Assembly: GCA_030527325.1 (NCBI GenBank)
Contig: JAUNBA010000004.1
Coordinates: forward strand, 123,748-159,367
Reading direction: 5' to 3'
Length of the DNA: 35,620 bases
DNA from: Slackia sp.
GTDB taxonomy: Bacteria; Actinomycetota; Coriobacteriia; Coriobacteriales; Eggerthellaceae
The translations under genes and the position numbers were made by a program. Of the stretch, positions 16,560 to 23,873 are shown one piece after another; within the stretch, counting starts at the first letter, position 1; the number at the start of each line of letters is the position of its first letter. The notes beneath the pieces are model-generated. The model had not been told where the DNA came from. It did no database searches and saw only the letters and a program-made list of their open reading frames with translations.

Positions 16560-16829
16560 ATGAAAATCTTCGGACTCGGCGTTCCCGAACTTCTGATTAT
16601 TTTGGCTGTTGCCCTTTTGATCTTCGGTCCCAAGAATCTTCCTAAGCTCGGCAGCGCTCTCGGCCGTACGGTGAAAAACCTGCGTGACGGCATGGGCGGC
16701 GGCTCCAAGAAGAAGGAAATCGAAGACCTCGAGGAAGAAGACGAAGAAGAAGAGGTCGAAGAGAAGCCGGTTCGCAAGAAGAAGGTGGCCGCTTCCGCCA
16801 AGAAGGCGGCAAGCGCCGACGAAGAATAG
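16560..16829 (+). CDS. tatA: Sec-independent translocase protein TatA
   Basis: An 89-residue TatA/TatE-family protein that forms the pore-like part of the twin-arginine translocase in the cytoplasmic membrane. Residues 1-8 are short and extracytoplasmic, ~9-22 form the membrane helix (LLIILAVALLIF), and FGPKNLPKLGSALG (22-35) is the signature hinge and amphipathic helix. The C-terminal tail has a marked acidic run (IEDLEEEDEEEEVEE) followed by Lys-rich KPVRKKK. GGAGGAATAT gives a clear start. No tatC is in the window. It lies 58 bases after tRNA-Pro and is followed by a strong terminator. Confidence 0.94.
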   Translation: MKIFGLGVPELLIILAVALLIFGPKNLPKLGSALGRTVKNLRDGMGGGSKKKEIEDLEEEDEEEEVEEKPVRKKKVAASAKKAASADEE

Positions 16830-16854
16830 GCTTCGCGATTTTCTCTGATTACCG

Positions 16855-16887
16855 ACGGTATGCCGCGTATGCGGCATACCGTTTTTT
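16855..16887 (+). terminator. Rho-independent terminator after tatA
   Basis: A perfect 12-bp stem (ACGGTATGCCGC with GCGGCATACCGT) around GTAT runs into six Ts. Confidence 0.95.
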
Positions 16888-16940
16888 AGATTAACGGCGC
16901 ACGTTGCGGCGTGCCTGGTCTCTAGGTTAGGTGTTGCACG

Positions 16941-17408
16941 ATGGCTAACGAGTACATCCTTACTCCCGAAGGCAAAGAAAAGCTCGAGCAGGAGCTCCAT
17001 TATCTCGAGAACGAGAAGCGCGCCGAAGTGGGCGAGCGCATCAAGGTCGCGCGCGAGTTCGGCGATATTTCCGAGAACTCCGAATACGACGATGCGAAAA
17101 ACGAGCAGGGCATGGTCGAGGCGCGCATCGCCGAGATCAACCAGATCCTCTCCGAGGCCACGGTGGTCTCCGCTCCCAAGACCGGCTCCAGGGTCAGCGT
17201 CGGCAGCACCGTCGTGGTGAACATGGGCGGCCGCGAGCGTACCTTCACCATCGTCGGCGGCGCCGAGGCCGACGTCGCTTCGGGCAAGATCTCTAACGAA
17301 AGCCCCGTCGGTTCGGCGCTTTTGGGCCACAAGAAGGACGACGTCATCACCACGGTCGGTCCTACCGGGCGCCAGATCGAGATGACCATCGTCAGGATCG
17401 AGCGCTAA
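16941..17408 (+). CDS. greA: Transcription elongation factor GreA
   Basis: GreA (155 aa) enters the secondary channel of RNA polymerase and stimulates cleavage of backtracked RNA. The N-terminal coiled coil (to ~residue 75) carries the tip motif EFGDISENSEYDDAKNEQG with the catalytic Asp and Glu pair, and the C-terminal FKBP-like domain ends GRQIEMTIVRI. Length and motifs are standard. The start follows GGTTAGGTGT, only a modest ribosome-binding site. It sits ahead of lysS, an arrangement found in many Gram-positive bacteria, with a 194-base gap. Confidence 0.96.
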   Translation: MANEYILTPEGKEKLEQELHYLENEKRAEVGERIKVAREFGDISENSEYDDAKNEQGMVEARIAEINQILSEATVVSAPKTGSRVSVGSTVVVNMGGRERTFTIVGGAEADVASGKISNESPVGSALLGHKKDDVITTVGPTGRQIEMTIVRIER

Positions 17409-17431
17409 GCGCCGCATTCTCTCGCGCTTTC

Positions 17432-17490
17432 GAGCCGGCTTTATCGCCGCGCGGGCTTTATGTCCCGCGCGCGACAGGCCGGCTCTTGCT
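17432..17490 (+). terminator. Two-part hairpin between greA and lysS
   Basis: GAGCCGGC (17432-17439) pairs with GCCGGCTC (17478-17485) and encloses a second stem, CGCGCGGG (17448-17455) with CCCGCGCG (17464-17471). TTGCT follows, a weak T tract. It may partially terminate after greA or shape the lysS leader; no T-box features are seen. Confidence 0.5.
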
Positions 17491-17602
17491 GTATCTGCGA
17501 TGCTTCGCCCGCGTTGTCCGTGCGGGCCGAATATGCGATAGAATCGCAGCCGTATCGCATTGTCCGATCCATTGGAAACCGCGTATTGAAAAAGGATGTC
17601 GA

Positions 17603-19549
17603 ATGAGCGAAACCACTCCTGAAAACGGCCAGGCCGTCGTGGACGACGGCACGTTGAACGACGAGCGAGCCCGCCGCCTCGCCACGCGCGTCGCCTATAT
17701 CGAAAGCGGCGTGAACCCGTATCCCGAGCATTCCGATATCACCCGCTATGCGGCCGATATCGAGGCGCAGTACGCCGATCTCGCCGACGGCGAGAACACC
17801 GACGACTCGGTGAAAATCGCGGGTCGCGTCATCGCCAAGCGCGGGCAGGGCAAGATCGTCTTCGTCGTGCTGCGCGACCCCACGGCCGATATCCAGCTGT
17901 TCTGCCGTATCAACGATATGAAGGAGTCCGATTGGGCTCTGCTCGGCCAGCTCGACTTGGGCGATATCGTCAACGTCGAGGGCTTCGTGGTGCGCACGCA
18001 GCGCGGCCAGCTCTCCATCGCGCCTACCGACATCGCGCTGCTGTCCAAGGCGGTGCGCCCGTTGCCCGAGAAGTTCCACGGCCTGTCCGACAAGGAGACG
18101 CGCTATCGCCAGCGCTACGTCGATCTCATCGTGAACGAAGACGTGCGCGAGACCTTCCGCAAGCGCTCCGCCATCCTGTCCGCCTTCCGCCGCTACATGG
18201 AGGAAGACGGCTACATGGAGGTGGAGACCCCCATTTTGCAGACCATCCAGGGCGGCGCCACCGCGAAGCCGTTCATCACGCACTTCAATGCGCTCGACCA
18301 GGAGTGCTACCTGCGCATCGCCACCGAGCTGCATTTGAAGCGCCTGCTCGTGGGCGGATTCGAGCGCGTGTTCGAAATCGGGCGCATCTTCCGCAACGAG
18401 GGCATGGACCTCACGCATAACCCCGAGTTCACCACGATGGAGGCGTATCGCGCCTATTCCGACCTCGAGGGCATGAAAGAACTCGCCGAAGGCGTCATCA
18501 AGGCCGCCGCCCGTGCGGTGGGCCTGGAGGGCCCCATCGTCTACCAGGGCCAGGAAATCGACCTGTTCGGCGCATGGCCGAGTCGTCCGATGACCGAAAT
18601 CGTCTCCGACGTGCTGGGCGTCGCCGTGACGCTCGACACCCCGGTCGACGAGCTCGCCGCCCATGCGCGCGCACACGGCATCGAGGTCAAATCCGACTGG
18701 AGCGCCGGCAGGATTATCGCCGAAATCTACGACGAGCTGGGCGAGGATTCCATCGTGAATCCCACGTTCGTGTGCGACTATCCCGTCGAAGTGTCTCCTT
18801 TGGCCAAGCGCTATGAAGACGATCCGCGCCTGACCCATCGCTTCGAGCTCGTTATCGCAGGCCATGAATACGCCAATGCGTTTTCCGAGCTCAACGACCC
18901 GGTCGATCAGGCCGAGCGTTTCGCGCGCCAGATGGAGGAGAAGGCCGAAGGCGACGACGAGGCCATGGAGTACGACGAGGACTACGTCCGCGCGCTCGAA
19001 TACGGCATGCCCCCCGCAGGCGGCATCGGCATCGGCATCGACCGCGTGGTCATGCTGCTGACGAATTCCGCCAGCATTCGCGATGTGCTGCTGTTCCCCC
19101 ATATGCGCCCCGAGGGCAAAAAGAAGCTCGCGCCGGTCGCGGCGTCTCAGTCGTGCGAGGAGGCGGCCCCCATCGACTTTTCGAAGGTGACGGTGGAGCC
19201 TTTGTTCGCCGACGAGGTCGATTTCGACACGTTCAGCAAGTCCGACTTCCGCGCCGTGAAGGTCAAGGAGTGCGTCGCCGTTCCGAAGAGCAAGAAGCTG
19301 CTCCAGTTCACGCTCGACGACGGCACGGGCGCCGACCGCACCATCCTTTCGGGCATCCATGCGTATTACGAGCCCGAAGAGCTGGTGGGCAAGACGCTGA
19401 TCGCGATCACCAACCTTCCGCCGCGTAAGATGATGGGCATCGCTTCGTGCGGCATGCTGCTTTCCGCCATCCACGAGGAAGAGGGCGAAGAGCGCCTCAA
19501 CCTGCTCATGGTGAGCGATCGCATTCCCGCGGGCGCGAAGCTGTACTAG
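17603..19549 (+). CDS. lysS: Lysyl-tRNA synthetase with C-terminal tRNA-binding (EMAP/Trbp111-type) domain
   Basis: Class II lysyl-tRNA synthetase of 648 residues; ordinary bacterial LysRS has about 490-510. Residues ~65-165 are the OB-fold anticodon domain (VKIAGRVIAKRGQGKIVF). The class II core follows, with motif 2 (FEIGRIFRNEGMDLTHNPEFTTME) and motif 3 (GGIGIGIDRVVMLL). Residues ~535-648 are an extra tRNA-binding domain like that at the end of many MetRS and in Trbp111: SDFRAVKVKECVAVPKSKKL, ILSGIHAYYEPEELVGK, LPPRKMMGIASCGMLL. The two parts are joined in one unbroken frame, so the fusion is real in this sequence. AAAAAGGATG sets the start at 17603. The extra domain probably increases tRNA affinity (inference). 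Confidence 0.96.
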   Translation: MSETTPENGQAVVDDGTLNDERARRLATRVAYIESGVNPYPEHSDITRYAADIEAQYADLADGENTDDSVKIAGRVIAKRGQGKIVFVVLRDPTADIQLFCRINDMKESDWALLGQLDLGDIVNVEGFVVRTQRGQLSIAPTDIALLSKAVRPLPEKFHGLSDKETRYRQRYVDLIVNEDVRETFRKRSAILSAFRRYMEEDGYMEVETPILQTIQGGATAKPFITHFNALDQECYLRIATELHLKRLLVGGFERVFEIGRIFRNEGMDLTHNPEFTTMEAYRAYSDLEGMKELAEGVIKAAARAVGLEGPIVYQGQEIDLFGAWPSRPMTEIVSDVLGVAVTLDTPVDELAAHARAHGIEVKSDWSAGRIIAEIYDELGEDSIVNPTFVCDYPVEVSPLAKRYEDDPRLTHRFELVIAGHEYANAFSELNDPVDQAERFARQMEEKAEGDDEAMEYDEDYVRALEYGMPPAGGIGIGIDRVVMLLTNSASIRDVLLFPHMRPEGKKKLAPVAASQSCEEAAPIDFSKVTVEPLFADEVDFDTFSKSDFRAVKVKECVAVPKSKKLLQFTLDDGTGADRTILSGIHAYYEPEELVGKTLIAITNLPPRKMMGIASCGMLLSAIHEEEGEERLNLLMVSDRIPAGAKLY

Positions 19550-19627
19550 CACCGTCTGTCGCGTTCGAATTTCGCAAACGCGCGAAAAAACAGCCGCGCC
19601 CTGCTTTTGCGCCGCGGTGCGGGGCAT

Positions 19628-19633
19628 TATTAT
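19628..19633 (+). promoter_or_regulatory. Candidate -10 box (TATTAT) before the surface-protein gene
   Basis: TATTAT lies 17 bases after a weak -35-like TTTTGC (19605-19610). It directly abuts the inverted repeat starting at 19634, so transcription would start inside that repeat. Confidence 0.45.
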
Positions 19634-19685
19634 GGTACGAATCCGCGCAATTGGTACGAATCATGTTCCAATTGCGCTTCGTACC
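19634..19685 (+). repeat. Promoter-proximal 18-bp inverted repeat with internal direct repeat
   Basis: The left arm is GGTACGAA, a three-base TCC bulge, then GCGCAATTGG. The right arm (19668-19685) is CCAATTGCGC followed by TTCGTACC, giving 18 perfect pairs around a 13-base loop. In addition GGTACGAATC occurs twice as a direct repeat (19634 and 19653). The loop contains an in-frame ATG (19663). It may be an operator for a regulator, an mRNA leader hairpin controlling the downstream gene, or both. Confidence 0.7.
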
Positions 19686-19716
19686 GGGGCAGGGCGCTTC
19701 GGCGCCCGTTGACAGA

Positions 19717-22700
19717 ATGGGTTCGAACGTGAATACTTCGCGCGTTTCTTCATGCTCTACCGTGCCGGCTTCCGAGCGTTTTTCTCCGTTGCGCTCGCCG
19801 GCGAAAGCCGCGCTCGTCGCAGGCTTGACGATTTCCATGGCCATGCCGATGGCCGCCCTTCCCGCATTCGCCGCCGATGAGGCGCCGCATGCCGCGGCAG
19901 GCGAAGCCGCGCCGGCGGAAGACGTGCAGGGCGGGGCCGATTCCGCTGCAGCGCCGCAGGAAGCCCCCGGGGTTTCGCAGGGCGCGCAATCCGCCGATTC
20001 CGCCGAGCCGTCCGCGCCGACGGATTCCGCCGCTTCGCCGGCCGAAACTCTCCCGGTACCCGATGCTGCGCCCGAATCCGACGCCGCCGTCTCGGCCGAA
20101 GCCGATCGCGCCGATGCGGCATCCGCCGTCGACGCCGCGCCCACGACGGCGTTTCCTTCCGCCTTGCGCACGATCGATGCCATCGACGCCGATATCGCGG
20201 CTTTGGGTTCGTACGACACGGTGGCGGCCGCCATCGCCGCAGGCGGGCTGTCGCAGGAGCAAGAGAAGCTTTTCTTGCAGCGCTCGTTGATCAAGGACGC
20301 CGGTTACGACGCGCTGCACGCCTTCGCCGCGGAAAACCAGCACAACAGCGATTTTCTGCAGTGGCTGCTGAGCGATTACGAAACCTTGCAGCTGTACGTG
20401 ACGGGCGGACGTCCCGGCGGCTGCGCATGGCGTCTCGACGTCGTGCATGCCAGCCACGAACGCTCCATCAGGCAATTCATGGATATCGCTCGGGCGCATG
20501 CGGAGGATTTGACCACCGGGTCGGCGCACGACCGCCTGGTCTTCAAGAAGATGATGATCTCGGCCGCGCTGGGCATGAACGACGACACGCGCCTGTGGAC
20601 GGGCGGCGGCTATCCCGCGGCCGATCCCGTGCAGCGCTATGAAATCGTGAAGACGTTTCGCGCGCACGCGGATCGGTATCGCTTCCAGAAAGACCTGTTC
20701 GACCAGCTGCCGGTCGAGAACATGCGCTGGGTTTTCGAAAACCGCATAGCCAACGAGGAAATGCCGTGGCTCGCGAACTACTCGCTCGGCCGGTATCCCG
20801 ATGCGTCGCAGGAGGGCTCGCGTCTGAATGCGTACAGCTATATCGAATACCGCAAGGATTACAACTACGGCGACCCGCTGTTCTACGACGTGGCGAGCCT
20901 GTACACCCAGGCCGTGAGCAAAGAGCCCAATGACGCGGGCCAGCTCATCCCCGGCGGTTGGGCGGCGAAATACCGCTTCGTCTACGACGACGCCAATTTC
21001 CCGAATGCCAAGGAGGGCGACGAGTTCTACCTGAGCAACGCGACCGATCCCAGGCAGAACAAGCAGCGCCTCTGGATTCCGTTCGAAAGCGGCGGCGTGT
21101 GCGGCGCCGTCTCGAAGACGTGCGAGAACCTGCACGGCATCGTGGGCGTTCCTGCCACGGTCGCAGGCCAGCCGGGCCATGCGATGTGCCTGACGTACGG
21201 CCTAGTGGACGATAACACGGGCACGCAGGCGAGCGGCAAGGCGCCGTTCTACCGTATTTTGAACGACTCGGGCGCCAGCTGGCTGCGCGGCCACGTTCCC
21301 GAAATCAATCATATGTTGTGCGGATGGTGCGAATCGCATAGCGAGCAGAAAAATCCCGATGGATCGACGCAGCAGCTCACGACGCGCTACGGAGGCGCCA
21401 CGTACGTGCTCATGGCGCAGGACGCGCTCAACGACATGGACGGCTATACCAAGGTGTGGGAGCTGCGCCAGCTCGCCGATGCCCAGGCGTCCATCGACGC
21501 CAAGCTCGCGGTGTACGACAAGGCCCTCGAAGTGCAGCCGTTCAACTGGGACGTCATAACCGCCACGATAGGCTTGTACAAACAGAAGGGCGCGTCGCAG
21601 GACGAATGGGTCGCGCTCGCCGACAGAACGGCGCAGGGATGCGCGGAATACCCCTATCCCATGCATAGCTTCATGGTGCGCATCGAGCAGGAGGCCGCCG
21701 ACCCCATGACCACGGTGCGCGTGGAACATATCCGCCTGACGGCGCTTGAAGCGGCTCTGTCCACGACGGCCGCCGAAACGGTGCAGTACGAGGCCGTGCG
21801 CGATACGGCGAACAGGCTGCTCGGACGTTTCTCGACCAAGATGTTCTACTTCTCGTTCGACGGCGACGAGGCGGGCGTGCTCAAGCTGGGACCGCAGTTC
21901 GATGCGGCGGATATCCCGTGGCGCTTCAGCCTCGACGGCGGCGCGCACTGGACCGAGGTGACCGACGGCGCGCATGCGGTGACGCTTTCGTCCGAACAGA
22001 TGGAATCCATCACGGCCGAACAGGATATCCTGACCCAGGTCATCGGCATCGACGAGACGTATCGCATCGACATCGCGCAGGGGCAGGCTCCCACGAAGGT
22101 GTGGGCGAACAACGGCGACAACCGCGTCTACGGCCCCGAGGACATGCCTGCCGATATGCTGCAGGTGCAGGTCGACGGATCGTGGGTCGGCATCGACCGC
22201 GCGCCCGCGTTCGCCGACGACCAGCAGGTCGAGGTGCGTGTGCGCGCCACGGGAACCGCGACCGCTTCGAAAGACACCGCCACGGTTTCGTTCGAGAGCA
22301 CGTGGGATGTGCCCGATACCCGCTATGTGCCGCTGGGCGAATGCAGCGTGAACGCGGTGTCGTCCACCTACAACGGCATGAACGCCTCGCGCGTCGTCAA
22401 CGGGTACGTGGGATCGAGCCCTGCGACGCAGGAGCTGTGGCATAGCCTGGCCGAAGCGGGCGGTCCCTGGGTGACCGTCGACTTGGGCAAGGAGCGCGAC
22501 CTGTCGCATATCGAGATGTGGGTGCGCGCCGACCGCCCCGCCAACGGCGTTCCCTACAAGGTGGAGGTGCTTGCGGCGCCCGAGCAGGGCTTGGCTGCCG
22601 GCGAAGCCGTGCCGGAAGACCGCTTCGCGCCTGTTGGCGAGTTCACGGGGTTCGACTGGATGAACCCGGGCGGCATGCCCGATCAGATGCGTCAGCTGAA

Positions 22701-23613
22701 GTTCGATCAGCCGGTGCGCGCCCGCTATGTGCGCGTGCATGCGCTCGAGAGCAGGGCGAACTTCCTCACGCTCGCGGAGCTCGGCTTCTACGAGAAGAAG
22801 GCGGACGCCGTCCAGGCTGCGGTTTCGGCGACGGCGCCCGCGTTTTCCGATAAGGAGGCCGGCTATGAAAGCGTCGAGCCTGCGCCGCTTCTTCTGTCCA
22901 ACGCGGGAGACGACGACGCCGTGATCGATGCGGTCGAGTCGAGCTCCGAGGCGTTCGCGGTGACGGAGGGCGATCGCACCGTGGCGGCGGGTGCTGTGAA
23001 CGATACGTGGAAGATCGCGCCTGTCGCGGGGCTCGAGGAGGGCTCCTACGAGGCCGATGTCACGGTCCGCTACCACAGCGCGTCGAATCCCGAGGATGCC
23101 TTGACCGCGCAGGCGAAAGCAGCGTTCACGGTGTCGGTCGCGCCCGACGGCGGCGACGGTAACGGCGGATCGGGCAATGGCGAGACGGACGGTAACGGCG
23201 GATCGGGCGACGGCCAGACGGGCGGCGACGGCCAAGGCGACGGCTCCGAGGGGCAAGGCCAGGGTCAAGACGGCACCGCCCCTGACAACGGCGGCCAAGG
23301 TCAGGACGGCTCCGGCTCTGAGGGCGAAGACGGCCAGGGCGGCGCCGACTCTGACGACGGCATCGGCGGCCAGGGCGCCGAGGGTCAAGGCGACGGCTCG
23401 TCGCACGAAGGCCAGGGCGCGCCGCAGCCCGCGCCCGATTCCGGCGAAGGCTCCGACGCGGACGCATCGCCGCAGGTCGAATCGCCCGGCGCCACATCCA
23501 TGGCGGCTACGGCCGACGGGGCTTCGTCGGTGGCGCTCGCGGGCGGCATCGCCGCGTCGATCGCCTCGCTTGCGGCCGCGCTCGGCCTGCGCCGTCTGCG
23601 CAGGCGCGACTGA
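19717..23613 (+). CDS. Large secreted surface protein: transglutaminase-like core plus F5/8-type C (CBM32-like) domain
   Basis: A 1298-residue predicted surface protein. Residues ~25-52 are a signal peptide (hydrophobic AALVAGLTISMAMPMAALPAFA-AD). Residues ~53-145 are an Ala/Pro/Ser/Glu-rich linker. A large helical region leads to a transglutaminase-like core with C462 (GGVCGAVSKT) and H488 (VAGQPGHAM). Residues ~865-1026 form an F5/8-type C (discoidin/CBM32-like) domain (WVTVDLGKERDLSHIEMWV, ARYVRVHALESR, LTLAELGFYEK). Residues ~1142-1255 are a Gly/Asp/Gln-rich linker. The end has a membrane-like segment and RRLRRRD, preceded by MAATAD, a poor LPxTG-like match. The role is probably host glycan or matrix binding with protein processing or cross-linking (inferred). 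The start is unsure: ATG 19717 or 19663, neither with a ribosome-binding site. Confidence 0.8.
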   Translation: MGSNVNTSRVSSCSTVPASERFSPLRSPAKAALVAGLTISMAMPMAALPAFAADEAPHAAAGEAAPAEDVQGGADSAAAPQEAPGVSQGAQSADSAEPSAPTDSAASPAETLPVPDAAPESDAAVSAEADRADAASAVDAAPTTAFPSALRTIDAIDADIAALGSYDTVAAAIAAGGLSQEQEKLFLQRSLIKDAGYDALHAFAAENQHNSDFLQWLLSDYETLQLYVTGGRPGGCAWRLDVVHASHERSIRQFMDIARAHAEDLTTGSAHDRLVFKKMMISAALGMNDDTRLWTGGGYPAADPVQRYEIVKTFRAHADRYRFQKDLFDQLPVENMRWVFENRIANEEMPWLANYSLGRYPDASQEGSRLNAYSYIEYRKDYNYGDPLFYDVASLYTQAVSKEPNDAGQLIPGGWAAKYRFVYDDANFPNAKEGDEFYLSNATDPRQNKQRLWIPFESGGVCGAVSKTCENLHGIVGVPATVAGQPGHAMCLTYGLVDDNTGTQASGKAPFYRILNDSGASWLRGHVPEINHMLCGWCESHSEQKNPDGSTQQLTTRYGGATYVLMAQDALNDMDGYTKVWELRQLADAQASIDAKLAVYDKALEVQPFNWDVITATIGLYKQKGASQDEWVALADRTAQGCAEYPYPMHSFMVRIEQEAADPMTTVRVEHIRLTALEAALSTTAAETVQYEAVRDTANRLLGRFSTKMFYFSFDGDEAGVLKLGPQFDAADIPWRFSLDGGAHWTEVTDGAHAVTLSSEQMESITAEQDILTQVIGIDETYRIDIAQGQAPTKVWANNGDNRVYGPEDMPADMLQVQVDGSWVGIDRAPAFADDQQVEVRVRATGTATASKDTATVSFESTWDVPDTRYVPLGECSVNAVSSTYNGMNASRVVNGYVGSSPATQELWHSLAEAGGPWVTVDLGKERDLSHIEMWVRADRPANGVPYKVEVLAAPEQGLAAGEAVPEDRFAPVGEFTGFDWMNPGGMPDQMRQLKFDQPVRARYVRVHALESRANFLTLAELGFYEKKADAVQAAVSATAPAFSDKEAGYESVEPAPLLLSNAGDDDAVIDAVESSSEAFAVTEGDRTVAAGAVNDTWKIAPVAGLEEGSYEADVTVRYHSASNPEDALTAQAKAAFTVSVAPDGGDGNGGSGNGETDGNGGSGDGQTGGDGQGDGSEGQGQGQDGTAPDNGGQGQDGSGSEGEDGQGGADSDDGIGGQGAEGQGDGSSHEGQGAPQPAPDSGEGSDADASPQVESPGATSMAATADGASSVALAGGIAASIASLAAALGLRRLRRRD
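23155..23208 (+). repeat. Tandem repeat in the Gly/Asp-rich linker
   Basis: A 21-base sequence (23155-23175) recurs perfectly at 23188-23208, a 33-base period encoding DGNGGSG. More degenerate Gly/Gln/Asp repeats (GQG, DGQG, EGQG) continue to about 23430. Such stretches can change length by slippage. Confidence 0.75.
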
Positions 23614-23650
23614 CGCCGCCGCGCGAAATACGCATGCATCGATCGTTTTC

Positions 23651-23672
23651 GGGGCGCCGCTTGCGGCGTCCC
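23651..23672 (+). terminator. Hairpin after the surface-protein gene
   Basis: GGGGCGCCGC and GCGGCGTCCC around TT form a 10-bp stem with one G-U pair, 38 bases after the stop. There is no T tract, so it is a possible rather than certain terminator. Confidence 0.45.
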
Positions 23673-23729
23673 GCGCCGTATGGCCCGTCGGGAAAGCGTG
23701 TGGAAGCGGCGTAACGAAACGGCATCGTC

Positions 23730-23756
23730 TTGGCACTCGTTATGCATGAGTGCTAG
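23730..23756. promoter_or_regulatory. CIRCE operator (HrcA site) upstream of clpC
   Basis: TTGGCACTC, nine bases, GAGTGCTAG: an inverted repeat matching the CIRCE consensus TTAGCACTC-N9-GAGTGCTAA with one difference per arm (A to G, and A to G at the end). CIRCE is the binding site of the heat-shock repressor HrcA. Here it overlaps the clpC promoter. Confidence 0.9.
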
Positions 23757-23759
23757 GAT
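23730..23759 (+). promoter_or_regulatory. clpC promoter overlapping CIRCE
   Basis: TTGGCA (23730-23735), an 18-base spacer and TAGGAT (23754-23759) with TGC before it form a good sigma-70-type extended -10 promoter. Both boxes lie within or touch the CIRCE arms, so a bound repressor would block RNA polymerase. The leader to the clpC start is about 105 bases. Confidence 0.75.
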
Positions 23760-23873
23760 GAAATCGAAACCATGCCGATCATCATCACGGTTCAATCCGA
23801 GGCTCCGCATCGTTCGGAAGAGGGCTTTCGAGCGCGGCGCGGCAGCCGTCATATTCGAGAAACGAGACCGCCT

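Noticed and set aside
17409..17602. Possible T-box or other riboswitch before lysS
   Set aside because: No T-box core (AGGGTGGNACC-like) or known riboswitch core was found; only a two-part GC hairpin is present. The leaders of cysS and the antiporter likewise show none.
23155..23430. Repeated DNA that could suggest a CRISPR or VNTR locus
   Set aside because: The repeats are in frame in the Gly/Asp/Gln linker of the surface protein, with no constant repeat-spacer pattern and no cas genes.
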